From: Vulgatibacter incomptus
GTDB taxonomy: Bacteria; Myxococcota; Myxococcia; Myxococcales; Vulgatibacteraceae
Direction: 5' to 3'
DNA: 64,000 nucleotides
Assembly: GCF_001263175.1 (NCBI RefSeq)
Contig: NZ_CP012332.1
Location: 2,908,501 to 2,972,500 of the forward strand
In this document: in pieces, positions 49,776 to 57,942 of the stretch
How positions within the stretch are numbered: the stretch's first letter is position 1
How the letters are laid out: the number at the start of each line of letters is the position of its first letter
Notes under the pieces: generated by a model
Told to the model about the DNA's origin: nothing
Databases searched by the model: none
The model's input: the letters and a program-made list of their open reading frames with translations, nothing else
Made by a program: the position numbers and the translations under genes

Positions 49776-51883
49776 TTCCCAGCGCCCCCAAGCTTCTGTA
49801 GGGCCACCTGCGCCTCGTCGTAGCCGGGCTTCAGGCGGAGCGCCTCGGAGTAGGAGGCCTTCGCGGCGCCGAGGTCGCCCTTCTCCTCCAGGAGCTTGCC
49901 GAGCCAGAAATGCGCCTGCTCCATGGTCGGCTGCGCCGCCACCGCCGAGCGCAGCGAGTCGACCGCGGCGTCGACCATCCCCTTCTTGTAGAGGGCGAAC
50001 GCCAGGTAGTAGTGGGCGGCGCCGAGCTCGGGCTTCTCGCGGATGGCCCGGCGGCACTCCGCGAGCGAGGCTTCGAGCTGGCCCTGCCGGTAGAGCACGG
50101 AGCAGAGCTCGGCCCGGATCTCGGCGTACGCGGGCTTCACCTCGAGGGCGTCGCGGTAGGCGCGCGCCGCCTCGGCGAAGCGGCCCTGCCGATCCCACGC
50201 GTCGCCCAGCTTGAAGAGCGCCTCCGGGCGCAGCTCCGGATCCTTCGCCGCAGCCGTGAACCACTCCACCGCGGCGTCGTACTTCTGTCGGCCGAGGCTC
50301 GCCTCGCCGAGACGGAACTGCGCCGGCGCATAGCCCTCTTCGGCGGCGACCGCCGCCTCGTACTCCTTGTATCCTTCCGGTGCACGGCCCCGAGCCACGA
50401 GGAGCTCGCCGAGGAAGAAGTGGGGCTCGGGATCGGCGGCGTCCAGCTTCAGGGACTCGCGGTAGCGCTTCTCCGCCTCCTCGGCCTCGCCCTGCTCCGC
50501 GAGGGCCTTGGCGAGGAAGAAATACGCCCGCGCGTCGTAGGGGTTCATCTCGATCGCCAGGCGGAGCTGGCGCACGGCGGCGCCGCCCTTGCCTTCGGCT
50601 GCCAACGCCAGCGCCGACTGCCGCATGGCCGCCGCGTCGCCGGGGCGCAGCCGGAGCACCTCCTGGTACTCGGCCTTCGCCAGCGCGATGTGCCCCTTGC
50701 GGAAGAGCGCGTCGCCGAGGGCGCGGTGCGCATCCGCCGACGCGGGCTCGAGCAGCACGGCGTCCTGGAGCGCGGAGATCGCGAGGTCGAGCTTCCCGTC
50801 GGCGAGGTAGGCGAGGCCCAGGTTGTACGCCGCCTGTGTGAAGCGGGGATCCAGCCGGAGCGCCGCCTGGAACGCGGCGATCATCGCGGGGATCTCCTTG
50901 CGCTTGCCGTGGATCACCCCGAGGTTGTTCTGCGCCCGCGGGTTCTCCGGACGGAGGGCGAGGGCCTTCTCGAAGGCCGTCACCGCGGCGTCCAGGTCGC
51001 CCCCGCGGAGGAGCGCCACGCCCTCGTTGTAGACGAAGTCGGAATCCGCGGGATCGAGCTTGGCGGCGCGGCGGTAGGCGGCGATCGCTTCGGCGTAGCG
51101 CCCCTGCTCCAGCATGAGGTTGCCGAGGTTGTTGTGGCTGGCCGCGTGGGAGGGATCGAGAGCGATCGCCTTGCGGTAGGCGGCGACCGCCTCTTCGACT
51201 GCGTGTCGACGCGCGTACGCCGCCGCGAGCTGCGACCAGGCCTCCACCTCGCCCGGGCGGAGCTCGGTGGCCTTGCGCAGCGCGGTCACCGCCTGGTGCA
51301 GGAGCCCCCCGCGGCGAGAGGCGATGCCCAGGTCGAGCCACGCCGTGTACCGCGAAGGCTCCAGCTCCGTGGCGCGCTTGAACTGCGCGAGGGCCTGGTC
51401 GAGCCTGCCGAGCTGGAAGTAGACGGCGCCGAGATCGATTCGCGCGTCCACGTCGGCCGGCGCGAGCTTGACCATCTGGTCGAATGCCGCCAGCGCGCAG
51501 TCCACGCGGCCGCCGGCGAAGCAGCGCTCGCCCAGGCGCCGCTGCAGCGCGGGATCGAGGGGCGCAGAGCGCACCGCGTCGAGGGCCTGGGCGATGGCCT
51601 GCTCCGAGCCGTCGGCCTCTGCAGCCGAACCCGCGATCGCCGCCTCCTTCTCCTCGCCACCTGCGGAGTGGACCTCGAGCGATTCCGCGTCGGTCCGGGC
51701 CGGCGCCTGCGAAACGGGCCCCGCCTTCGGGGCGGACGCCGCGCCGGCGCCGGGGCGGGCCGCCTTCGCGGCGACCGCGGGCTGCGGCGCCGCCGCGAGG
51801 AGGCACGCGCACGAGGCCGCCGCCAACCCCAATCGCCTCAGAGCGTATGAAGCGTGCTCAATCGGTCCAGAGGCCATGATCAT
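49772..51883 (-). CDS. TPR protein (GltE/AglT-like)
   Basis: 703 residues with an N-terminal signal (CACLLAAAPQPAVAA), a short acidic linker, and then about 17 tandem tetratricopeptide repeats from residue 95 to the end (for example AWLDLGIASRRGGLLHQAVTAL, AQNNLGVIHGKRKEIP, AHYYLAFALYKKGMV). TPR proteins act as scaffolds in the periplasm. In Myxococcus a TPR protein of this type, AglT/GltE, belongs to the gliding complex, and the context is similar. Starts within the preceding lipoprotein gene, 26-base overlap. Confidence 0.8.
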   Translation of the reverse strand: MIMASGPIEHASYALRRLGLAAASCACLLAAAPQPAVAAKAARPGAGAASAPKAGPVSQAPARTDAESLEVHSAGGEEKEAAIAGSAAEADGSEQAIAQALDAVRSAPLDPALQRRLGERCFAGGRVDCALAAFDQMVKLAPADVDARIDLGAVYFQLGRLDQALAQFKRATELEPSRYTAWLDLGIASRRGGLLHQAVTALRKATELRPGEVEAWSQLAAAYARRHAVEEAVAAYRKAIALDPSHAASHNNLGNLMLEQGRYAEAIAAYRRAAKLDPADSDFVYNEGVALLRGGDLDAAVTAFEKALALRPENPRAQNNLGVIHGKRKEIPAMIAAFQAALRLDPRFTQAAYNLGLAYLADGKLDLAISALQDAVLLEPASADAHRALGDALFRKGHIALAKAEYQEVLRLRPGDAAAMRQSALALAAEGKGGAAVRQLRLAIEMNPYDARAYFFLAKALAEQGEAEEAEKRYRESLKLDAADPEPHFFLGELLVARGRAPEGYKEYEAAVAAEEGYAPAQFRLGEASLGRQKYDAAVEWFTAAAKDPELRPEALFKLGDAWDRQGRFAEAARAYRDALEVKPAYAEIRAELCSVLYRQGQLEASLAECRRAIREKPELGAAHYYLAFALYKKGMVDAAVDSLRSAVAAQPTMEQAHFWLGKLLEEKGDLGAAKASYSEALRLKPGYDEAQVALQKLGGAGK

Positions 51884-52505
51884 GATCGCCCGTCCTGGTC
51901 ACGTATTCGCGTCTGCTGTCGCGCCACTTCTCCAGCGCCTTCGCGGCCCGGGCCTCGGCGGCGTTCGCCCCCTCGGAGGCCGCCGCCAGCTCCTTCGCAC
52001 AGGCTTCGTACTGCGCCTCGAAAGGCGGGACGTAGCCCTCCTTCACGGGGAAGCCGAAGCGCACGGCGAGCCGCGCCTTGGTGAGCTCGAAGGAGGTGCG
52101 CGCGCAGTAGACGCCGATCTCCGCCTCGTCCAGCCGGGCATCGGCGAGCCGCCGCTGCTCCTCGCGCCACGCGACCTTCGCCCGGGAAGGCTCCTTCGCC
52201 TTGCTCCGGTCCGCGGCGTCCTCCGTCTCCCCGAGCCGAGCCCGCGCACGGGCCAGCGCCTCCCGCGCGTCGTCCCGCCGATCGAGGGCGATGATCACCT
52301 CGTTCTCGGCCTCGTAGGCCCAGCGCCGCCCCTCCAGCGGCAGCTCGTCGCGGACCTCCTCGTCGACGCGAACCGACGGGATCCGCGCGGCGCTCGAGGC
52401 TCCGCAGCCCGCGGCGACGAGCGCCGCCACCAGCACGCGAGCCGCCGCTCCGGCCCGCCGCCTGCTCATCGAGTCCAACCGTCCTTCGACCGCAGCGTTT
52501 CGCAT
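51858..52505 (-). CDS. Coiled-coil lipoprotein
   Basis: 215 residues. GGAGG at 7 bases before the ATG at 52505, which overlaps the preceding stop (TGATG); a shorter start at 52469 would give a tighter signal peptide. Lipobox VAAGC. The rest is charged and helical with probable coiled coils (LDRRDDAREALARARARL, ARAAKALEKWRDSRRE), and one segment VYCARTSFELTKARLAVRFGF. Short outer-membrane-anchored helical protein of the TPR cluster; no specific family recognised. Confidence 0.7.
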   Translation of the reverse strand: MRNAAVEGRLDSMSRRRAGAAARVLVAALVAAGCGASSAARIPSVRVDEEVRDELPLEGRRWAYEAENEVIIALDRRDDAREALARARARLGETEDAADRSKAKEPSRAKVAWREEQRRLADARLDEAEIGVYCARTSFELTKARLAVRFGFPVKEGYVPPFEAQYEACAKELAAASEGANAAEARAAKALEKWRDSRREYVTRTGDHDHGLWTD

Positions 52506-52906
52506 CACTTCACCTCCGCCACGGCGCCCGGAATCAGGCCCGGATCGTTCGCGAGGCGCGCCGCGCCCGCGCCCACCTTCGCGCTCTCCGCCTGGGCCTG
52601 CCGGTCGTAACCGTAGGCCCGGTAGAGGGCCGCCAGGTTCAGGCGGGCGCGGACGTTCGAGTCGTCCTTGTCGAGGGCCGCGCGGAAGGACTCGAAGGCC
52701 TCCTGCGGTCTGCCCAGCGCGTGCGCGATCACGCCGCGGAGGTTGAACGTCGCCGAGTCGGCGCCGCCCTCCGACGCCTTGTCCACCACGAGCCGCGCCT
52801 GGTAGGGGTCGCCCGCCCTGAGGTAGAGGGTGGCGAGCTCGCCGAGCGCCGCGTAGTCCTTGGAGTCCTTTGCGATCCGCGCCCGGATCTCGCCGGCCAC
52901 GGCCAT
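52505..52906 (-). CDS. Small TPR protein, possibly the C-terminus of the next gene
   Basis: 133 residues if started at the ATG 52906. It has three TPR-like repeats (LGELATLYLRAGDPYQARLV, NLRGVIAHALGRPQEAFESF, ARLNLAALYRAYGYDRQA). No signal peptide and no ribosome site. The upstream TPR lipoprotein gene runs over the same DNA in another frame for 178 bases and, there, codes for implausible Arg-rich sequence; a single added C in the six-C run at 52908-52913 would join the two into one protein of about 1,150 residues. It is therefore probably part of that protein. Confidence 0.6.
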   Translation of the reverse strand: MAVAGEIRARIAKDSKDYAALGELATLYLRAGDPYQARLVVDKASEGGADSATFNLRGVIAHALGRPQEAFESFRAALDKDDSNVRARLNLAALYRAYGYDRQAQAESAKVGAGAARLANDPGLIPGAVAEVK

Positions 52907-55788
52907 CGGGGGGCACCCCGACGCGCCGGCGCCTCGACGCGATCCTCGGCTTCGCCGGCCAGGGGCTTCCCGGACAGGCACGCCCGCGCCGCCGCCGTGA
53001 AGACCTTCAGCTCACCCGCCTTCGCCGCACAGGTCGAGATCGCCTCCTGCGACTTGGAGCGATAGTCCTCCGCACGGGAAGCGAGAGCGGCCCGATACCG
53101 GGCGCCTCCCGCCTCGTCCACGCCGGCGGGCAGCGGCGCCTTCTCGAGGAACGTCGCCGCGTCATCGTAGGCCATGGCGAGCCGTCCAAGGGCAGCGAGC
53201 GCCCACTGCGCGCTCTGCCGCTCGATGACGTCGACCATCGCGCCCTCGACGCGCGAGAGCGCCGCGAACTTCGCCTGGATCACCTGTGCGTCTGCGCCGC
53301 CGCCGAAGCGGATCGACGCGAACTGATCGTACGCCGGGGCGGCGAGGAGGTAGCGCGCTCCCGCCACCGCCTCGGCCTGCTCCGGATCCGCGGAGGAGAT
53401 GGCTGCCGCGCGCTCGAAGTGCGAGGCCGCGTCGCCGCCCCGCCCGAGGCGCGCGAGGGCCTGGCCGAGGCGGAACTCGAGGCGAGCGCTCCCGACGCCG
53501 GCTGCCCGGGTCCTGCCGAGGACGTCCGCGCTTCCGGCCCAGTCTCCGCTCAGCTCCAGGAGCTCGGCGAAGGTCAGCGCGACCTCCTCGCGGGCAGCGT
53601 CCGACGCGGCGCCCGAGAGCACCGCCCCGAAGGCGCGCCGCGCACCCTGGCCGTCGCCCAGATACGCCATCAGCGTTCCGGCGGCGCGGAGCGTCGGCGT
53701 CCGAGCGGCCGGATCCTTCTGCCGCGCGGCGGCCTCGTCGAAGTAGCGCGCCGCGCGCTGGAAGTCCGCCGCCTGCACCGACATCTTGCCCAGGGAGGCG
53801 AGGACGTCCGGCGCCACCTCGGTGTCGGGGTAGTCGCGTAGGAGGCGCTCGCCGACCTCGACCACCTGCTCGAGGTCATCGGAGTTACGCGCGGTGATGA
53901 AGGCGTTCACGAGCGCCCGCTCGCCGATGCTGCTCCCCTGGTGGCTGGAGGCGAAGGCCATCAGGCCGTCCACCATCCCCTCGCCGCCCGAGCCCGCCGC
54001 GAGGGTCACGCCCTCGAGGGCCCTCGACTCGGCGCCGGAGGCCATCGCCATCAGGTCCGCCCGGACCTTCGGCGGGATCCGCTCGTTCGAGGCCATGCGC
54101 CGCGCGAGCACCACCAGGCCGCCGAAGTCCTCTCGGGACCGCAGCGAATCCAGCGCGAGCTCCGCCGCCGCCTCGCCCTCGGGCGACGACGGGTACTCCT
54201 CCACGAGGGCCGCGAAGAGCTCCGCGGCGTCGTCGTACCGCGCCTCGTCGTAGAAGGTGCGGGCGAGCTGGAACTTCACGCCGGCGCGGTCGGCGCCCCG
54301 AGGCCACGAGGCGAGGTAGACCCGTGCCGCCTTCCGGAGACCGGACCTCGCCTGCGCCTGCTCCAGCCGCGCGAGCTTGTGTGCCTGCTCCAGCGACTTC
54401 GCGTACGACGAGACGGCGTTCACCGTCGCCGACTGACGCTCGGCCTCCGGCGCGTCCTGCATCACGCGCTCCCAGGCCCGTCCGGCGAGGAGGCTCTGGC
54501 CCGCAGCCGTCCGGACCTCGGCGAGGTTCATGCGGATCTCGGCGGAGGCCGGCTGATCGGCGAAGAAGGCGAGGTAGGTGTCGTAGGCGTCGCCCACCCG
54601 GGCGAAGAGGGTCTCGTCGCGGTGATCCTTCGCCGCCTGGTGGCCCTTGGTCGCGAGATCCCGGGCGTAGGCCTCGAGCTCGACGCGCAGGTTCTCCTTC
54701 TCCTTCGCGCCGAGGCGCCAGTCGTAGCGCCGCGCAGCGTAGACGCCGCAGACCAGGCGCACGTCCTGCGCCACGAAGTCGAAGCGCTTCTCACGAAGCA
54801 CGCCGTCGTAGAGGCGCTGGACCCACTCCACCGAGTCCTCGTCGTCCGCGCCCAGGGCCAGGAGCTCGCGGTAGACCTGTCCGGCGAGGGCGAACTCACC
54901 CTTCACGAACCACCGGCGCCCGAGCTTCGAGAGGGCCGCGAGGTAGGTCGTGCGGGAGTCCGCCAGGCGCCGGAAGTAGGCGAGCTGTTCCACCGGCTTC
55001 TTGTGCACCTCGGTGTAGGGGAAGACGAGGTCGATCAGCGCCTCCCGGCGCAGATCGATCCGCCGCGAGCCGCCCTCCTCGCCCTCGTCCAGGAGCTTCG
55101 TGATCGCCTCCTCGAAGAGCTTGAGCGCGCCCGCGTGGTCGAGGCGGTTGATCCGCACCCAGGCCAGCTTGTAGCGGGCCATCGCGTGGGTGCCCGACTC
55201 GGGCGACGCCAGGATCGACTGGTAGCTGCGCTCGGCGTCGTCGAGCTCGCTGCGGTCGAAGTGGTAATCGCCGAGCACCAGCAGCGCTTCGTTCCGATAC
55301 CGGCTCTGGGGATGCTCGGTCGTGATTCGACGCAGGAACTCCCGCATCTTGTCGAACTCGCCGAGCTCCCGGTACTCGTGGGAGATGAAGAAGAGCACCT
55401 TGTCGCGATCGGCGAAGTCCGGGAACTCCTGCAGGATCCGCTCGTAGATCCCGACGGCACGCTCCTTGAGGAGGCGGGCCTGCACGGAGGTCACCGCCTT
55501 CTCGCGGCGCTTCTGCCCCTCGTAGGCGATGAAGTAGTGGTAGCGCGCCTCCTCGACGTGGAGCTCGGCGAGCCGCAGGTAGAGGTCGGGGAGGTAGGCC
55601 TGCCCGCGGGATCGGTCGATCTGATCCTTGGTGGACTGGATCGCGAAACGGACCTTGGTCACGTTCCGCTGCAGCCGCGCGATCTCGTCCTCGGGCGCCG
55701 GGGGCTGAACCACCCGCGTCGACGCGCAGCCCGACGCGCACAGGAGCAGCGCGGCGAGAGCCGAAAATCCAAATGCCCGCGACATCAT
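52729..55788 (-). CDS. Large TPR lipoprotein (AgmU/GltD-like), probable frameshift near end
   Basis: 1,019 residues as read. Signal peptide with lipobox CASGC; first MM overlaps the previous stop (ATGA). Coiled-coil start (RLQRNVTKVRFAIQSTKDQIDRS), then about 20 TPR-like repeats (YLPDLYLRLAELHVEEARYH, AGVKFQLARTFYDEARYDDA, LEFRLGQALARLGRGG). From about residue 960 the frame becomes Arg/Pro-rich and looks out of frame; it overlaps the small TPR gene. Like the large periplasmic TPR protein AgmU/GltD of gliding complexes, but the assignment needs an alignment. Confidence 0.7.
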   Translation of the reverse strand: MMSRAFGFSALAALLLCASGCASTRVVQPPAPEDEIARLQRNVTKVRFAIQSTKDQIDRSRGQAYLPDLYLRLAELHVEEARYHYFIAYEGQKRREKAVTSVQARLLKERAVGIYERILQEFPDFADRDKVLFFISHEYRELGEFDKMREFLRRITTEHPQSRYRNEALLVLGDYHFDRSELDDAERSYQSILASPESGTHAMARYKLAWVRINRLDHAGALKLFEEAITKLLDEGEEGGSRRIDLRREALIDLVFPYTEVHKKPVEQLAYFRRLADSRTTYLAALSKLGRRWFVKGEFALAGQVYRELLALGADDEDSVEWVQRLYDGVLREKRFDFVAQDVRLVCGVYAARRYDWRLGAKEKENLRVELEAYARDLATKGHQAAKDHRDETLFARVGDAYDTYLAFFADQPASAEIRMNLAEVRTAAGQSLLAGRAWERVMQDAPEAERQSATVNAVSSYAKSLEQAHKLARLEQAQARSGLRKAARVYLASWPRGADRAGVKFQLARTFYDEARYDDAAELFAALVEEYPSSPEGEAAAELALDSLRSREDFGGLVVLARRMASNERIPPKVRADLMAMASGAESRALEGVTLAAGSGGEGMVDGLMAFASSHQGSSIGERALVNAFITARNSDDLEQVVEVGERLLRDYPDTEVAPDVLASLGKMSVQAADFQRAARYFDEAAARQKDPAARTPTLRAAGTLMAYLGDGQGARRAFGAVLSGAASDAAREEVALTFAELLELSGDWAGSADVLGRTRAAGVGSARLEFRLGQALARLGRGGDAASHFERAAAISSADPEQAEAVAGARYLLAAPAYDQFASIRFGGGADAQVIQAKFAALSRVEGAMVDVIERQSAQWALAALGRLAMAYDDAATFLEKAPLPAGVDEAGGARYRAALASRAEDYRSKSQEAISTCAAKAGELKVFTAAARACLSGKPLAGEAEDRVEAPARRGAPRWPWPARSGRGSQRTPRTTRRSASSPPSTSGRATPTRRGSWWTRRRRAAPTRRRSTSAA

Positions 55789-57290
55789 TCGACGCACCGA
55801 TTCTCGATGAGGAAACGCATGTCCGGCAGCTCGTCGCTCCAGAACTCGCCGTTGAAGCGGTAGAAGGTCGTGTCGCCGGTGCGGGGGATCACCTGCACCT
55901 CCGGGCGACGCCAGGCCTTCCCTTCCGAGTCGTTCACCCGCTTGTGGATCGAGACGCCGACCTCGTACTCGAGGAGGTTGGCCTGCTCTCGCGCCGCGAG
56001 GAGCCGCTCGGCCGCCTCGTCGGCGCCGCTGGCCAGCACCCGGGAGCGCTTCCACTCGAGCTTCGAGCCGACCTGGTCGTAGACGTGGTCGAGGTGCGCA
56101 CGAAGCCCGCCTGCCACCATCCAACTCCCCTGCCTGCCGAGGAGCGCGCGCTCTTCGCGCACGGCGTCCGAGACCCGGAGCACCGAGCGGACGTTCGGGA
56201 GGATGGAAGCGGCCTGCGCCACCACCGCGATGCGACCGGGCTCGGTGCCGGCCTCCACCTCGGTGATCGCCTCGCCGAAGCGCTCGCGGAACTCGGCCGA
56301 CGCGCGGCGCGCCGCCCGGAAGTGGCAGAAGCGCTGGTAGATCAGGCCCTTCAGCACGTAGGCGTCCGGGAGGAAGAGGTCCACGTTCGCCGGCGCGCCG
56401 AGGGCGAAGATGAGGCCCATCGCCTCGTGCAGCCGCCCCTCGCGGTAGTGCGCCCAGGCGCGCTCCAGGAGGACCTCTCCGCCGGGCACGTTGAGGGTGC
56501 CGCGAACGCGGCGGAAGGACGCCACCGCGTCCCCGATCCGCCCCGCCTCGAAGAGGAGTCGCCCCTGCACCAGCAGCGCCTCCTGCTCCACGTCGGGCTC
56601 CGGCGTCGCCGCCAGGATCGCGTCCACGAGCTCCAGCGCCTTCGCCGGCTCGTTCTCCCGCACCAGCGAGACCGCCCGGACGAGCTGCGCGCGCTGGCCG
56701 TACATGCCTTCCGGCCGGATCCGATCGAACTCGTAGTCCGTCCAGCGGCGGTTGCCGAGGCGCAGGTTCGCGAGGCCACGCTGGAAGTGGAGGAAGTCGG
56801 CGAGCTCCGGCGGCAGGTTCGCGAGGTCCGCGTCGGCGAGCACGCCGGCGAGCAGATCCTCCTCGAGGATCAGCCCGCGGCGCGAGAGCGCCTCCACGCC
56901 CGCGAGCGCCCGAGGGAGGAGCTGCGGCATGTTCCGCCGCCCGACCACGTCGAAATAGTGCGCCGCTGCCGCCTGATGGAAGCTGAGATGCGTGAGCGCG
57001 TCCGCGAGGGCGAGCTCCGCCGCCTCGCGCCGCTCCGCGGAGGCCGGGAACGTCGCCCACGCCTCGTGCGCGAAGCGGGCCGCCTCCTGCCAGTCGGGCT
57101 TGCTCGCCGCGGCGAGGGCCTTCTCGAGGAGCGACTCCGCGAAGGCCAGCCGCTGCTCCGCGGGGTTCTCGACGACGGCGTCACCGGGAGCATCCGGAGA
57201 ATTCACCGGCTCCGGTTCGTCGGCGAGGAGCGGGATGGGCCAGGCCAGCGAGAGGAGCCCCGCGAGCGCGGCGATTCGTCTAGCGGACAT
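55785..57290 (-). CDS. Exported TPR-type scaffold protein
   Basis: 501 residues, signal peptide ending IPLLADEPEP. All-helical with TPR/SEL-like repeats, for example AESLLEKALAAASKPDWQEAAR, FQRGLANLRLGNRRWTDYEFDR, EQEALLVQGRLLFEAGRIGDA. Conserved DTTFYRFNGEFWSDELPDMR at the C-terminus. Gene order between the outer-membrane barrel and the large TPR lipoprotein supports a periplasmic part of the same complex. Overlaps the barrel gene by 11 bases. Confidence 0.75.
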   Translation of the reverse strand: MSARRIAALAGLLSLAWPIPLLADEPEPVNSPDAPGDAVVENPAEQRLAFAESLLEKALAAASKPDWQEAARFAHEAWATFPASAERREAAELALADALTHLSFHQAAAAHYFDVVGRRNMPQLLPRALAGVEALSRRGLILEEDLLAGVLADADLANLPPELADFLHFQRGLANLRLGNRRWTDYEFDRIRPEGMYGQRAQLVRAVSLVRENEPAKALELVDAILAATPEPDVEQEALLVQGRLLFEAGRIGDAVASFRRVRGTLNVPGGEVLLERAWAHYREGRLHEAMGLIFALGAPANVDLFLPDAYVLKGLIYQRFCHFRAARRASAEFRERFGEAITEVEAGTEPGRIAVVAQAASILPNVRSVLRVSDAVREERALLGRQGSWMVAGGLRAHLDHVYDQVGSKLEWKRSRVLASGADEAAERLLAAREQANLLEYEVGVSIHKRVNDSEGKAWRRPEVQVIPRTGDTTFYRFNGEFWSDELPDMRFLIENRCVE

Positions 57291-57930
57291 TGAGGCTGAT
57301 CCCGGTGGAGAAGAAGAGCTCGTTGCTCGTGCTCTTCACGTCCTTCGGCGACACGAAGTAGTAGTCGCGGGCGTCCAGGCGGAGCGACCAGGACTCCGAG
57401 AGGTAGAAGCGCAGGCCCAGGCCGACGTTGGCCCCGACGTAGGTGCCGGAGCTCTGGAGCTCGCCGTCGCTCTCGTAGCTCGCCACCGCCGGCCCCGCGG
57501 TGAAGAAGAGCTCGCCGTAGAGGAGGCTGCCGTTGAGCCAGGCGAGCTTGCCGTAGAGCGGCTTCACCACGAGGTTCGAGTTTCCGAGCCACTGGATCGT
57601 GGGGAAGCGGGTCGGCGTCACGCCCCAGTTCGACTCGAGCTCCCTGCGCAGATCCGTGTCCACGTTGAAGGAGTACGCGGCGTTGACGACCTCCCAGGCC
57701 CAGAGGTCGGAGAAGTGCAGCGTGTACGCGCCGGACGCCGTGTAGCCCTTGTAGAACGCGTCCATCGGCAGAGAGCCCGCGTTCACCGAGAACTCGTGGC
57801 TCGCCGTGTACTTGCGGTTCTGCACCGCGTAGAGCGCACCGCCCTCGTCGAGATCGTCTGCGTTCGCGGGTCCGCTCCAGACGACCGCGAGGAGCGCCGC
57901 GGCGACAGCCGCGACCGAGAATCGATTCAT
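57280..57930 (-). CDS. Outer-membrane beta-barrel protein (myxobacterial OMP type)
   Basis: 216 residues. ATG 57930 gives the signal peptide ending GPANADD, with AGGTG 9 bases before it. The mature chain has eight or so amphipathic strands with aromatic girdles (YTLHFSDLWAWEVVNAAYSF, GLGLRFYLSESWSLRLDARDYYFV) and a C-terminal strand ending NVR. The start DEGGALYAVQNRKYTASHEFSVNAG is characteristic of the myxobacterial 'OMP_myx_plus' family, typified by GltH-type proteins. Follows the FHA-TonB gene by 12 bases. Confidence 0.83.
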   Translation of the reverse strand: MNRFSVAAVAAALLAVVWSGPANADDLDEGGALYAVQNRKYTASHEFSVNAGSLPMDAFYKGYTASGAYTLHFSDLWAWEVVNAAYSFNVDTDLRRELESNWGVTPTRFPTIQWLGNSNLVVKPLYGKLAWLNGSLLYGELFFTAGPAVASYESDGELQSSGTYVGANVGLGLRFYLSESWSLRLDARDYYFVSPKDVKSTSNELFFSTGISLNVR

Positions 57931-57942
57931 GCCAGTACGCAC

